A DNA stretch of 64,000 bases from DTU072 sp050309775 (lineage in GTDB: Bacteria; Bacillota; Clostridia; Christensenellales; DTU072): contig JBNRMV010000001.1 in NCBI GenBank assembly GCA_050309775.1, positions 62,001 through 126,000 on the forward strand. Direction: 5' to 3'. A model generated the notes under the pieces. The model searched no databases. It saw only the letters and a list, made by a program, of their open reading frames with translations, and had not been told where the DNA came from. Both the position numbers and the translations under genes were made by a program. Positions 26,275 through 33,192 of this stretch are shown in pieces. Position 1 is the first letter of the stretch. Each line of letters starts with the position of its first letter.

Positions 26275-26610
26275 ATGAGCAAAAAAAGAAAACCGGAGCA
26301 AATCCGTTACGAACAGAGTGTTGCGCCTCAGCAGCAGCCCAATCAGCAAATATACTGGCCTTACGCTACCGCCCAACAACCAAATGTTACCGTAGTTATG
26401 CCCAACACAGGCAATTATCAGTCCTACGGCTCGGGCAGCATCATAGGATTGCCGCAGTATCAGTCAGTTGACGAATATGGCAGAGTATTCCATCCTCCGC
26501 TTATGTATGGCGCTCAGCCTTGTTCGGCTCCGGTGCCGGTTGCCAGACCGTCGTCTATTGTACAGACTACGCCTGTTACCATGCCGATTCAGATGTCCCT
26601 CGACAAATAG
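26275..26610 (+). CDS. cluster protein G: Gln/Pro/Tyr-rich small protein with shortened motif
   Basis: 111 residues from ATG 26275 (a GTG at 26263 is possible; the AAAAAGGAG site serves either). MSKKRKPEQ head as in C and E, then a low-complexity Q/P/Y/N-rich centre and APVPVARPSSIVQTTPVTMP near the end, which keeps the VARPSS prefix and part of the motif but has lost VPFxTQxQPLL. No membrane helix. It precedes fused protein H by 31 bases. Likely intrinsically disordered. Confidence 0.75.
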   Translation: MSKKRKPEQIRYEQSVAPQQQPNQQIYWPYATAQQPNVTVVMPNTGNYQSYGSGSIIGLPQYQSVDEYGRVFHPPLMYGAQPCSAPVPVARPSSIVQTTPVTMPIQMSLDK

Positions 26611-26641
26611 CCCAATAACGAACTTATTAGGAAGGTAAAAA

Positions 26642-27673
26642 ATGAATAACGATAAGAACAATCAGCAGATATCTCAGAGTCCGGCGGACACCAGCTTCCC
26701 AACACCCGAAGCAAATTGCGCCGCTACAACAACACCGGTCGTGCCGCAGAGCCAAAACGGCAAATGGGTGCCTGTGGACCCTGCTGGATTGGGTTTTACG
26801 GTTAGCGGAAGTATGAACACCCCCGTACAAGGTCCGGACGGCGCTTATTATTGCATAAGCAACTCCCAGCCCGAGTTCAACAGTATTCAAGCAAACCTGA
26901 ACAATGCCGTACCCACCCCGGCATCGATAGTTCAGCTGCCGCCGATAGTTCAGCCCATTGCGTTGGTGCCTTTTGCGTCGCAGAATCAGCCGCTGTTGCA
27001 ATATGACCCGAATTTCCGTCCGCAAGAGCCTCAGACTGAAGTCCCGACAAAATATCGTCTGAAACCTTATAGAGGAATATCCGTGGCGCAGATACTTTTA
27101 GCCGCAGCCATTATTGTGCTGTTGGCAGTGCTGAATGTAATTGCCGGCAAAAACAGCGCAGGCAGCGTCATAGACTGGAACAGCTACAACGCCACAGGGC
27201 TTGATACCATATTCGGAATACTTGCTCAGTTCAACATACTATCGCAGAACAGCGTATATTTTGACAAGTTGCTCAATGTATACTTTGCAGGCGGTTTGAG
27301 CGGCGCTTTTGAAGCTGACTTTGCGCTGGCGCTCATGTTGATACTTATACCGGCATTCGTAGCCATATCGCTTATCATTGCGCTTATACTTATCATTGTG
27401 TACTTGGTGAAGATGGGCAAATCAAAGACTCCGCGCGGATTCAATGTAGGCGCATTCATTATTTTCTGTCTTTTGGCAGCCGATATCGCCATGGTATTTG
27501 CTGTAGCAAAAAGAGAGAGCATGAGCTTGGTGCCGGGAATATCGCTTTATATAGCCGCGGCGCTCAGCTTGGTTATGGTAGTATGTAATTATTTTGCCAA
27601 AAAGAACGCATATGTTATTGACGAAACGGCGCTCAAAAAGGTATATATCCTGAACGACGCGCCCAACGCTTAA
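26642..27673 (+). CDS. cluster protein H: VQP motif fused to four-helix membrane domain
   Basis: Unrecognised, 343 residues. A 95-residue disordered head (Q/S/T/P-rich), the motif SIVQLPPIVQPIALVPF and SQNQPLLQYD at about 95-122, a basic segment, then helices at about 147-167, 228-256, 268-288 and 299-318, with a 60-residue outer loop containing NSAGSVIDWNSY. It is the last member of the cluster; a 14-bp hairpin follows. Ribosome site TAGGAAGG. Topology and motif match protein F and the C-terminal half of A. Confidence 0.8.
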   Translation: MNNDKNNQQISQSPADTSFPTPEANCAATTTPVVPQSQNGKWVPVDPAGLGFTVSGSMNTPVQGPDGAYYCISNSQPEFNSIQANLNNAVPTPASIVQLPPIVQPIALVPFASQNQPLLQYDPNFRPQEPQTEVPTKYRLKPYRGISVAQILLAAAIIVLLAVLNVIAGKNSAGSVIDWNSYNATGLDTIFGILAQFNILSQNSVYFDKLLNVYFAGGLSGAFEADFALALMLILIPAFVAISLIIALILIIVYLVKMGKSKTPRGFNVGAFIIFCLLAADIAMVFAVAKRESMSLVPGISLYIAAALSLVMVVCNYFAKKNAYVIDETALKKVYILNDAPNA

Positions 27674-27682
27674 GAAAAACAA

Positions 27683-27715
27683 AATGACGGGAATTGCATT
27701 ACAATTTCCGTCATT
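27683..27715 (+). terminator. hairpin at the end of the paralogue cluster
   Basis: A 14-bp stem (27683-27696 with 27702-27715, one G-U pair) and 5-base loop directly after protein H. The T tract is poor, so it may be a weak terminator or an mRNA 3' stabiliser between the cluster and acpP. Confidence 0.6.
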
Positions 27716-27758
27716 GCATATTTCGCAAGAAATGGCAATAATATTATAGGAGAAAAAA

Positions 27759-27986
27759 ATGGTACTAGAAAAAGTAAAGCAACTTATATCTGAACAATTG
27801 GGCATAAGCGTAGACGACATAACAGAGGAGAGTTCGCTAGTAAACGATTTGGGAGCAGATTCGCTGGATATAGTCCAAATGCTTATAAGCCTGGAAAAAG
27901 AGTTTGGCATAGTGTTCGGAGACGACGAAATAAAAACCATAAAAACCGTAGGCGACGCAGTAAAGTTTATCGATACACACAAATAA
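27759..27986 (+). CDS. acpP: acyl carrier protein
   Basis: 75-residue carrier for fatty acid synthesis. The phosphopantetheine serine is in the canonical LGADSLDIVQML (S at about residue 36), and helices I and IV fit the family. Stands without other fab genes here, between the membrane-protein cluster and rpmG; TAGGAGAAAAAA ribosome site. Confidence 0.96.
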   Translation: MVLEKVKQLISEQLGISVDDITEESSLVNDLGADSLDIVQMLISLEKEFGIVFGDDEIKTIKTVGDAVKFIDTHK

Positions 27987-28010
27987 TTGAAGATTTACCC
28001 TAATTTTCTG

Positions 28011-28040
28011 TTGACATATCAGAAAACGGTGTGTTATATT
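28011..28040 (+). promoter_or_regulatory. promoter of the rpmG-secE-nusG operon
   Basis: TTGACA (28011-28016), 18-base spacer, TATATT (28035-28040). Predicted start about 28047. Confidence 0.75.
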
Positions 28041-28045
28041 ATTAA

Positions 28046-28069
28046 AGCACCCTCGGGGGTGTTAATTTT
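28046..28069 (+). promoter_or_regulatory. hairpin with T tract at the 5' end of the rpmG transcript
   Basis: CACCC (28048-28052) and GGGTG (28057-28061), extendable by two pairs, followed by TTAATTTTTTT. It begins at the predicted transcription start, so it either caps the new mRNA or stops read-through from acpP. Confidence 0.55.
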
Positions 28070-28086
28070 TTTGGAGGATTTCAAAG

Positions 28087-28236
28087 ATGCGTGCAAAAAT
28101 TACCCTTGCCTGCACTGAATGCAAGCAACGCAATTATGATAATATGAAAAACAAAAAGAACACTCCGGACAGGCTGGAGCTTTCAAAGTACTGCAGATTC
28201 TGCAAAAAGCATACTGTCCACAAGGAAACCAAATAA
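28087..28236 (+). CDS. rpmG: 50S ribosomal protein L33
   Basis: 49 residues, MRAKITLACTECKQRNY onward, of the zinc-binding type with two CxxC pairs (C9/C12 and C36/C39). GGAGG site. First gene of the rpmG-secE-nusG block typical of Gram-positive bacteria. The zinc-type form is the one often paired with a zinc-free paralogue elsewhere in Bacillota genomes. Confidence 0.95.
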   Translation: MRAKITLACTECKQRNYDNMKNKKNTPDRLELSKYCRFCKKHTVHKETK

Positions 28237-28251
28237 TAAAAGGGGGTTCTT

Positions 28252-28578
28252 ATGGCAAAGAACAGACTCGAAATCCCTGATTTAGAGATAAAATCGCCCG
28301 AAACGGTAGAGAACAAAGCAAAAAAGGCGCCCAAATCAAAGAAAGCGCCGGCAGGCAAAAAGAAATTCTCTATTGCCAGGGTCTTCAGAGAAATGATTAG
28401 CGAACTAAAAAAGGTCGATTGGGCGCCGTTTAAGCGTACCAAGAACAATAGCGGTGTGTTGGCGCAGACCTCTACCGTTATGATTGTTGTGCTTTTCTTT
28501 CTTATCATTATATCGGCTTTCGATACGGGACTGGCCGAACTGCTCAAACTGTTGCTGGAGAGCGCCAGCCCGAATTGA
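28252..28578 (+). CDS. secE: preprotein translocase subunit SecE
   Basis: 108 residues. The conserved amphipathic-plus-membrane helix lies at the C-terminus (FREMISELKKVDWAPFKRTKNN, then a single helix of about 20 residues VMIVVLFFLIIISAF). A lysine- and proline-rich N-terminal extension of about 40 residues is additional to the minimal form. Position between rpmG and nusG settles the assignment. Confidence 0.95.
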   Translation: MAKNRLEIPDLEIKSPETVENKAKKAPKSKKAPAGKKKFSIARVFREMISELKKVDWAPFKRTKNNSGVLAQTSTVMIVVLFFLIIISAFDTGLAELLKLLLESASPN

Positions 28579-28597
28579 GAATTATCAGGAGTAAAGA

Positions 28598-29134
28598 ATG
28601 GAGAATATAGAAAACATAGAAAATTTGAGATGGTATGTTATTCATGTCTTTTCATCATATGAGACCGTCGTAAAGAATAACCTTGAGAAGATGATTGAGA
28701 ACAACAACCTTCAAGATTTTATAAAAGAGATTTCCATACCTGTCGAGGAAGAGATAGTAGAAAAAAACGGCAAAAGAAAAATTGTCGAAAGAAAGAAGTT
28801 CCCTGGATATGTCTTCCTAAAAATGGTGTATACAGACCACCTTTGGTACATGATAACCAATACCAGAGGCGTTACTGGATTTGTCGGTCCGCAGGGCAAG
28901 GCTTTGCCGCTGACCAACGAAGAAATAAGAAGAATGGGTCTTGAGAAGATTACCGCTGAAGAATTTGACATCACCGTAGGCGACAATGTAAAGGTCATCT
29001 CAGGCGCTTTGGAAACTTTCCTTGGAGTAGTGGAGGAAGTATCCATAGAAAAACAAAAAGCAAGGGTTATCGTGCATATGTTCGGCAGACAGACACCTGT
29101 TGAATTGGATTTCAATCAAATAGAAAAGATATAA
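28598..29134 (+). CDS. nusG: transcription elongation/termination factor NusG
   Basis: 178 residues: NGN domain starting LRWYVIHVFSSYE with the KKFPGYVFLKM strand, and the C-terminal KOW domain GDNVKVISGALETFLGVVEEV. Binds RNA polymerase clamp and couples it to ribosome or Rho. Followed by rplK in its own translational context. Confidence 0.97.
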   Translation: MENIENIENLRWYVIHVFSSYETVVKNNLEKMIENNNLQDFIKEISIPVEEEIVEKNGKRKIVERKKFPGYVFLKMVYTDHLWYMITNTRGVTGFVGPQGKALPLTNEEIRRMGLEKITAEEFDITVGDNVKVISGALETFLGVVEEVSIEKQKARVIVHMFGRQTPVELDFNQIEKI

Positions 29135-29154
29135 ACAACCTTTGGGTTTTTATA

Positions 29155-29200
29155 TATGGGAGGCCGGCAAAATCTTTTATTGCCGTCCGCAAGTACCAAG
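29155..29200 (+). promoter_or_regulatory. candidate ribosomal protein L1 autoregulatory site in the rplK leader
   Basis: CGGCAA (29165-29170) pairs with TTGCCG (29180-29185), extended by GG/CC beyond a mismatch; outside this a GA against an unpaired GCAAGTA and a closing TGG/CCA pair give an asymmetric internal loop like the L1 sites known before rplK. The strand match to the usual GACC sequence is imperfect. Confidence 0.4.
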
Positions 29201-29221
29201 TAGTCAAGGAGGAACCAGACT

Positions 29222-29647
29222 ATGGCAAAAAAAATCACCGCAGTAGTTAAGCTGCAATTACCCGCAGGCAAGGCAACGCCGGGACCGCCCGTAGGCTCAA
29301 CGCTAGGACCGCACGGCATCAACATTCCTGCATTCACCAAAGAGTTTAACGAAAAGACATCATCTCAAGCAGGCTTGGTTATTCCAGTTGTTATGACCAT
29401 TTATGCCGACCGTTCATTCACATTTGTGTTGAAGACGCCTCCGGCAGCCGTTCTTATCAAAAAGGCATGCAAAATTGAAGCAGGCAGCGCCAAACCCAAC
29501 CGCGACAAAGTTGCAAAAATAACCCAAGCGCAGCTTGAAGAAATAGCAAAACTAAAGATGACTGACCTCAATGCAGCCTCAGTAGAAGCCGCCGCAAGAA
29601 TGATTGCAGGCACGGCACGCAGCATGGGCGTTTCGGTAGAGGACTAG
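29222..29647 (+). CDS. rplK: 50S ribosomal protein L11
   Basis: 141 residues with the PGKATPGPPVGSTLGPHGINI N-terminal segment (thiostrepton region) and the C-terminal 23S-binding domain ending RSMGVSVED. Stalk base protein, partner of L10-(L7/L12) and of RelA activation. AAGGAGG site; followed closely by rplA. Confidence 0.98.
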   Translation: MAKKITAVVKLQLPAGKATPGPPVGSTLGPHGINIPAFTKEFNEKTSSQAGLVIPVVMTIYADRSFTFVLKTPPAAVLIKKACKIEAGSAKPNRDKVAKITQAQLEEIAKLKMTDLNAASVEAAARMIAGTARSMGVSVED

Positions 29648-29657
29648 GAGGTATAAT

Positions 29658-30341
29658 ATGAAAAGAGGAAAAGCATACAGAGAGTCTTTGGCATTGATAG
29701 ACAAACAAAAACAATATGACAGTTCCGAAGCGTTGGCGCTGGTACTTCAGACCGCCAAAGCAAAGTTTGACGAAACCATAGAAGTTCATTGCAAGTTGGG
29801 CGTAGACCCCAGACACGCAGACCAACAGGTCAGAGGCGTTGTTGTTCTGCCCCATGGCACAGGCAAAACGCTGCGCGTACTTGTTATCACTAAAGGAGCC
29901 AAGGCTGACGAGGCCGTTGCTGCCGGCGCCGACATAGTCGGAGCCGAAGAAATGGTTCAGAAGATTCAAGGCGGCTGGTTTGATTTTGATGTTTGCGTCA
30001 CAACCCCCGATATGATGGGATTGGTCGGCAGACTGGGCAAGGTGTTGGGACCAAAAGGTCTTATGCCCAACCCCAAGTCAGGCACAGTTACCATGGACAT
30101 CGCTAAGGCAGTGAAGGACATCAAAGCAGGTAAGGTTGAATACCGTGTAGACAAAACGGCCATTGTGCATTGCCCTATCGGCAAGAAGTCATTCGGTCAG
30201 GAAAAACTGCTGGACAACTTCAACACCCTTATGGAAGCTATAGTGAAGGCAAAACCTGTAGCGGCCAAAGGCACATATATCAAGAGCCTGAACATTGCCT
30301 CAACCATGGGCCCGGGAATTAAGGTCAACTACAAGCCGTAA
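29658..30341 (+). CDS. rplA: 50S ribosomal protein L1
   Basis: 227 residues; signature VTTPDMMGLVGRLGKVLGPKGLMPNPK region is intact. Builds the mobile L1 stalk and in many bacteria represses its own operon, a possibility supported by the leader hairpin before rplK. Ends 5 bases before the -35 box of rplJ. Confidence 0.98.
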   Translation: MKRGKAYRESLALIDKQKQYDSSEALALVLQTAKAKFDETIEVHCKLGVDPRHADQQVRGVVVLPHGTGKTLRVLVITKGAKADEAVAAGADIVGAEEMVQKIQGGWFDFDVCVTTPDMMGLVGRLGKVLGPKGLMPNPKSGTVTMDIAKAVKDIKAGKVEYRVDKTAIVHCPIGKKSFGQEKLLDNFNTLMEAIVKAKPVAAKGTYIKSLNIASTMGPGIKVNYKP

Positions 30342-30346
30342 AACAA

Positions 30347-30375
30347 TTGACAAAGGCAAAAATTGCCTTTATAAT
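30347..30375 (+). promoter_or_regulatory. consensus promoter of rplJL with palindromic spacer
   Basis: TTGACA (30347-30352), 17-base spacer, TATAAT (30370-30375): a full consensus. AAAGGCAA (30352-30359) and TTGCCTTT (30363-30370) form a perfect inverted repeat filling the spacer, which could be a terminator arm for rplA, an operator, or both. Confidence 0.9.
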
Positions 30376-30381
30376 TACAAT

Positions 30382-30516
30382 AATTTATCAGCCGTTCCAA
30401 GACTGCAGGCACCGCAAGGTTCAAATTCTTTTTAAGAAGCCCGCATAGAAGGGTAGAGTATCAGATAATCCGCAATACTCCACTTTTCTTTATGAACGAG
30501 TGGAGTTTATATTTTT
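30382..30516 (+). ncRNA. L10 leader with attenuator
   Basis: The segment 30393-30455 contains the CCAAGACTGCAGGC and GCCCGCATAGAAGG strands typical of the L10(L12)4-binding leader with its AGA kink-turn-like bulges. Downstream, ACTCCACT (30477-30484) and AGTGGAGT (30499-30506) form a terminator followed by a T-rich run, and GAGTAT (30456-30461) can pair with ATACTC (30475-30480) as antiterminator. Confidence 0.75.
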
Positions 30517-30550
30517 AAGGCGGATTTAATCTAATAAGGAGGTATAAGAA

Positions 30551-31042
30551 ATGCCGGTAAAAGAATCAAAGATAGCAAAAGTTGCCGAAATTAAGGAAAA
30601 ACTTGAAAAGGCGTCTTCATTTGTGCTTATTGACTACAAAGGTCTTTCAGTGGCTCAGGACACCGAGCTGAGAAGCACCTTCCGCGCCAGCGGCGTAGTG
30701 TATGAAGTGTTGAAGAACAGACTGCTTGGCAAGGCGCTTGAATCTATGGGCTACAATCAGTTCAGCGATGCGCTGAACGGACCCACAGCTGTTGCAATGG
30801 GCACAACGGATATTGCCGCTCCCGCAAAAATAGCTATGGACAAAGCCAAAGTTTTCAAGAAGCTGACCATCAAATGCGGTATGATAGACGGCGAATTCCT
30901 TGACGCCGAAGGCTGCAAAACCCTTGCGACATTGCCGTCGAGAGAAGGACTTATTTCACAGATACTCGGACTGCTGCAGGCGCCCATTGCGTCACTTGCA
31001 AGAGCTGTTGCCGCAATATCCGAAAAAAAGGCAGAAGCCTAA
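30551..31042 (+). CDS. rplJ: 50S ribosomal protein L10
   Basis: 163 residues; N-terminal RNA-binding domain (SFVLIDYKGLSVAQDTELR) and C-terminal helix that carries L7/L12 dimers (LQAPIASLARAVAAI). Likely feeds back on the leader upstream. TAAGGAGG site. Confidence 0.98.
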   Translation: MPVKESKIAKVAEIKEKLEKASSFVLIDYKGLSVAQDTELRSTFRASGVVYEVLKNRLLGKALESMGYNQFSDALNGPTAVAMGTTDIAAPAKIAMDKAKVFKKLTIKCGMIDGEFLDAEGCKTLATLPSREGLISQILGLLQAPIASLARAVAAISEKKAEA

Positions 31043-31081
31043 AACAAAAAATTATCAAAAAAATATGGAGGAACATAAAAA

Positions 31082-31459
31082 ATGGCAGATATAGCAAAAA
31101 TCATAGAGGAAATAAAGACTCTTACTGTGTTAGAACTCAACAGCCTTGTAAAGGCTCTTGAAGAAGAATTTGGCGTAAGCGCAGCGGCTCCTATGGCAGC
31201 GGCAGGCGGCGCAGCAGCAGCGGCTGAGGCACCCGCAGAAGAAGAGAAGACAGAATTTGACGTAATACTGAAAGCTGTCGGCGCCAACAAGATAGCCGTC
31301 ATCAAGGTTGTTAGAGAAATCACCGGTCTTGGACTTGTTGAAGCCAAAGGCGTTGTAGACAATGCCCCGAAGCCCATCAAGGAAGGCATCTCCAAGGATG
31401 CAGCAGACGAAGTTGCCGAAAAGCTCAAGGCAGCCGGCGCCGAAGTCGAAATCAAATAA
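31082..31459 (+). CDS. rplL: 50S ribosomal protein L7/L12
   Basis: 125 residues: dimerisation domain, alanine-rich hinge (about 36-52) and the C-terminal factor-binding domain with KTEFDVILKAVGANKIAVIK and GLGLVEAKGVVD. Followed by a strong terminator. Confidence 0.98.
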   Translation: MADIAKIIEEIKTLTVLELNSLVKALEEEFGVSAAAPMAAAGGAAAAAEAPAEEEKTEFDVILKAVGANKIAVIKVVREITGLGLVEAKGVVDNAPKPIKEGISKDAADEVAEKLKAAGAEVEIK

Positions 31460-31480
31460 TTTTGATTCCATATCAAAAAC

Positions 31481-31513
31481 AAAAAAGCTGTTCGATATCG
31501 AGCAGCTTTTTTT
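31481..31513 (+). terminator. intrinsic terminator after rplL
   Basis: Long near-perfect hairpin AAAAAAGCTG...CAGCTTTTTTT with a TCGATATCGA palindromic top; ends the ribosomal operon and, by symmetry, may also act on the minus strand for the convergent DUF1540 gene. Confidence 0.9.
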
Positions 31514-31589
31514 CAATGACTGACATTGTTTCTTGAGGTTTTTGCCGAAGAAAACTCATATGGAGGAACGCTAAGCGTTAGCCGTTTTT

Positions 31590-31892
31590 TTAAGGCTTAA
31601 TCCTTGTTGCGCATTTGGTTGTCAGCATCATATCCCCCACGAGCAGGGAGTTGGCGGAGCAACGCTTGTCCTTGTTATAAACGCACTCAGCAAAGCATTG
31701 CACGACTCCGGGCGCGTCGCTGAGATACTCTTCCGCGGCTTCAAGTTCGGCAAAGGTCTGTTCAAGGGCGCCTCCAGCCCGACGAATTTTTGTGTCGCAT
31801 GCGCCTCTTTCATTGACAAGTATGATGCCGGCGTTACAATGGCATTTTAGATTGTGTTGACAATTGCTGGTGGTACATTTTAATTGCAGCAT
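31590..31892 (-). CDS. DUF1540-type cysteine-rich protein
   Basis: 100 residues with two cysteine modules: CTTSNCQHNLKCHCNAG at the N-terminus and CFAECVYNKDKRCSA near 66-80, the latter matching the DUF1540 pattern (C-x3-C-x-YN-x4-C). DUF1540 proteins are small, common in Clostridia and of unknown function, presumed metal-binding. Single gene, convergent with the ribosomal operon and divergent from rplI; AAAGGAG ribosome site. Confidence 0.8.
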   Translation of the reverse strand: MLQLKCTTSNCQHNLKCHCNAGIILVNERGACDTKIRRAGGALEQTFAELEAAEEYLSDAPGVVQCFAECVYNKDKRCSANSLLVGDMMLTTKCATRIKP

Positions 31893-31950
31893 GGTTCTTT
31901 CTCCTTTTTTCGCTTTTAGTATGGGAATTCCTTTTTATTCAATTCATAAA

Positions 31951-31979
31951 TTGACTTTTATCTTGTTTTCGGTTATGAT
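31951..31979 (+). promoter_or_regulatory. promoter of rplI
   Basis: TTGACT (31951-31956), 17-base spacer, TATGAT (31974-31979), 25 bases before the rplI start. Confidence 0.8.
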
Positions 31980-32004
31980 AAAAGCGTAAAAGGAGAATAA
32001 GAAG

Positions 32005-32445
32005 ATGAAGATTGTATTATTGCAGGATGTAAAAAAACTTGGCTCCGCCGGCGACATAGTTGAAGTAAATGACGGCTATGCGCGGAATTTTCTCATTCCC
32101 AAAAAAATGGCAGCGGAAGCTACGAAAAGCATAATAAACGAGCATGCGCAACGGCTGGAAAAAGAGAAAAGACAGCGTGAACAAGAAAAACAAGCTGCGC
32201 TTGAATTAAAACAAACCCTAAAGACAAAGACCGTTGAAGTTGCCGTAAAGTGCGGCGACGGCAAGATGTACGGCAGCGTGACTACTCAGGATATCGCGAA
32301 GGCGCTTGCCAAGCAGGGCATAGAGATTGACAAAAGGAAAATAAGCATACCCGAACCCATAAAACAGCTGGGCGAACATGTCGTCGAAGTGTGGCTTTAC
32401 AAAGAAACCACTGTTAAAATGAAAATAAATGTTGTCAAAGAATGA
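32005..32445 (+). CDS. rplI: 50S ribosomal protein L9
   Basis: 146 residues: N-terminal domain MKIVLLQDVKKLGSAGDIVEV with VNDGYARNFLIPKKMA, long connecting helix (about 45-75) and C-terminal domain. Outside its usual rpsF-ssb-rpsR or dnaB context. AAGGAG site, own promoter. Confidence 0.97.
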   Translation: MKIVLLQDVKKLGSAGDIVEVNDGYARNFLIPKKMAAEATKSIINEHAQRLEKEKRQREQEKQAALELKQTLKTKTVEVAVKCGDGKMYGSVTTQDIAKALAKQGIEIDKRKISIPEPIKQLGEHVVEVWLYKETTVKMKINVVKE

Positions 32446-32477
32446 AACTTTGAACATACTAACAAAAAGGAAAAAAC

Positions 32478-33191
32478 ATGTTTGAATCGTTTGACACAAT
32501 TTATTATATAGCGTCGGCGCTGTTGTTGCCGATGATAATTTATTCATTTTATGTCAGCTACAATGTCAACAAAACTTTTAGGGACTTTTCACAAGTATTT
32601 GCCGCTTCAGGCATTACCGCCTCTGAAGCCGCAAGAAAAATGCTTGAAAATGCCGGCATATACAATGTTGCCATAGACAGGGTCAGGGGCAGTCTTACCG
32701 ACCATTATAACCCCAAAGAAAACACAATATATTTGTCGGATACCGTTTATTCCTCATCCTCTGTGGCGGCTATCGGCGTGGCGGCTCACGAAACCGGACA
32801 TGCCATTCAGCACCAAAACGGGTATGCGCCGCTGAAGATTCGCACAGCGCTTGTGCCGCTTGTCAACATTGGCTCCAAATTAGCAATACCGCTGATTATT
32901 ATCGGCGCATTATTAGGGATTTCTTCGCTTGCAGGCATTTATATGCTTTATATTGGCATAGCTTTCTATGCGCTGACAACGCTTTTTATGTTCATTACAT
33001 TGCCGGTGGAGTTCAATGCCAGTCGCAGAGCAAAGTCCACGCTTTACGAAACGGGTATTTTGACGGCAGACGAAGTTCCCCTCACGGGCAAAGTACTTTC
33101 CGCAGCGGCAAAAACCTATGTGGCGTCCTTTGCGGTATCGCTGCTTTATTTAATACGCTTCATGGGGATATTTTTGCGCAGAAGAAGATAA
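32478..33191 (+). CDS. YugP-type membrane zinc metallopeptidase
   Basis: 237 residues, family of Bacillus YugP. N-terminal membrane helix (about 7-28), zinc-binding HExxH in VAAHETGHAIQ (about 104-114), two central helices (about 126-170), and PVEFNASRRAKS, which carries the probable third ligand/substrate motif, near 177-190. C-terminal helix near 215-232. Predicted to cut membrane-associated substrates; none is known. Its stop codon is one base from the stop of convergent ispDF. Confidence 0.88.
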   Translation: MFESFDTIYYIASALLLPMIIYSFYVSYNVNKTFRDFSQVFAASGITASEAARKMLENAGIYNVAIDRVRGSLTDHYNPKENTIYLSDTVYSSSSVAAIGVAAHETGHAIQHQNGYAPLKIRTALVPLVNIGSKLAIPLIIIGALLGISSLAGIYMLYIGIAFYALTTLFMFITLPVEFNASRRAKSTLYETGILTADEVPLTGKVLSAAAKTYVASFAVSLLYLIRFMGIFLRRRR

Positions 33192-33192
33192 T

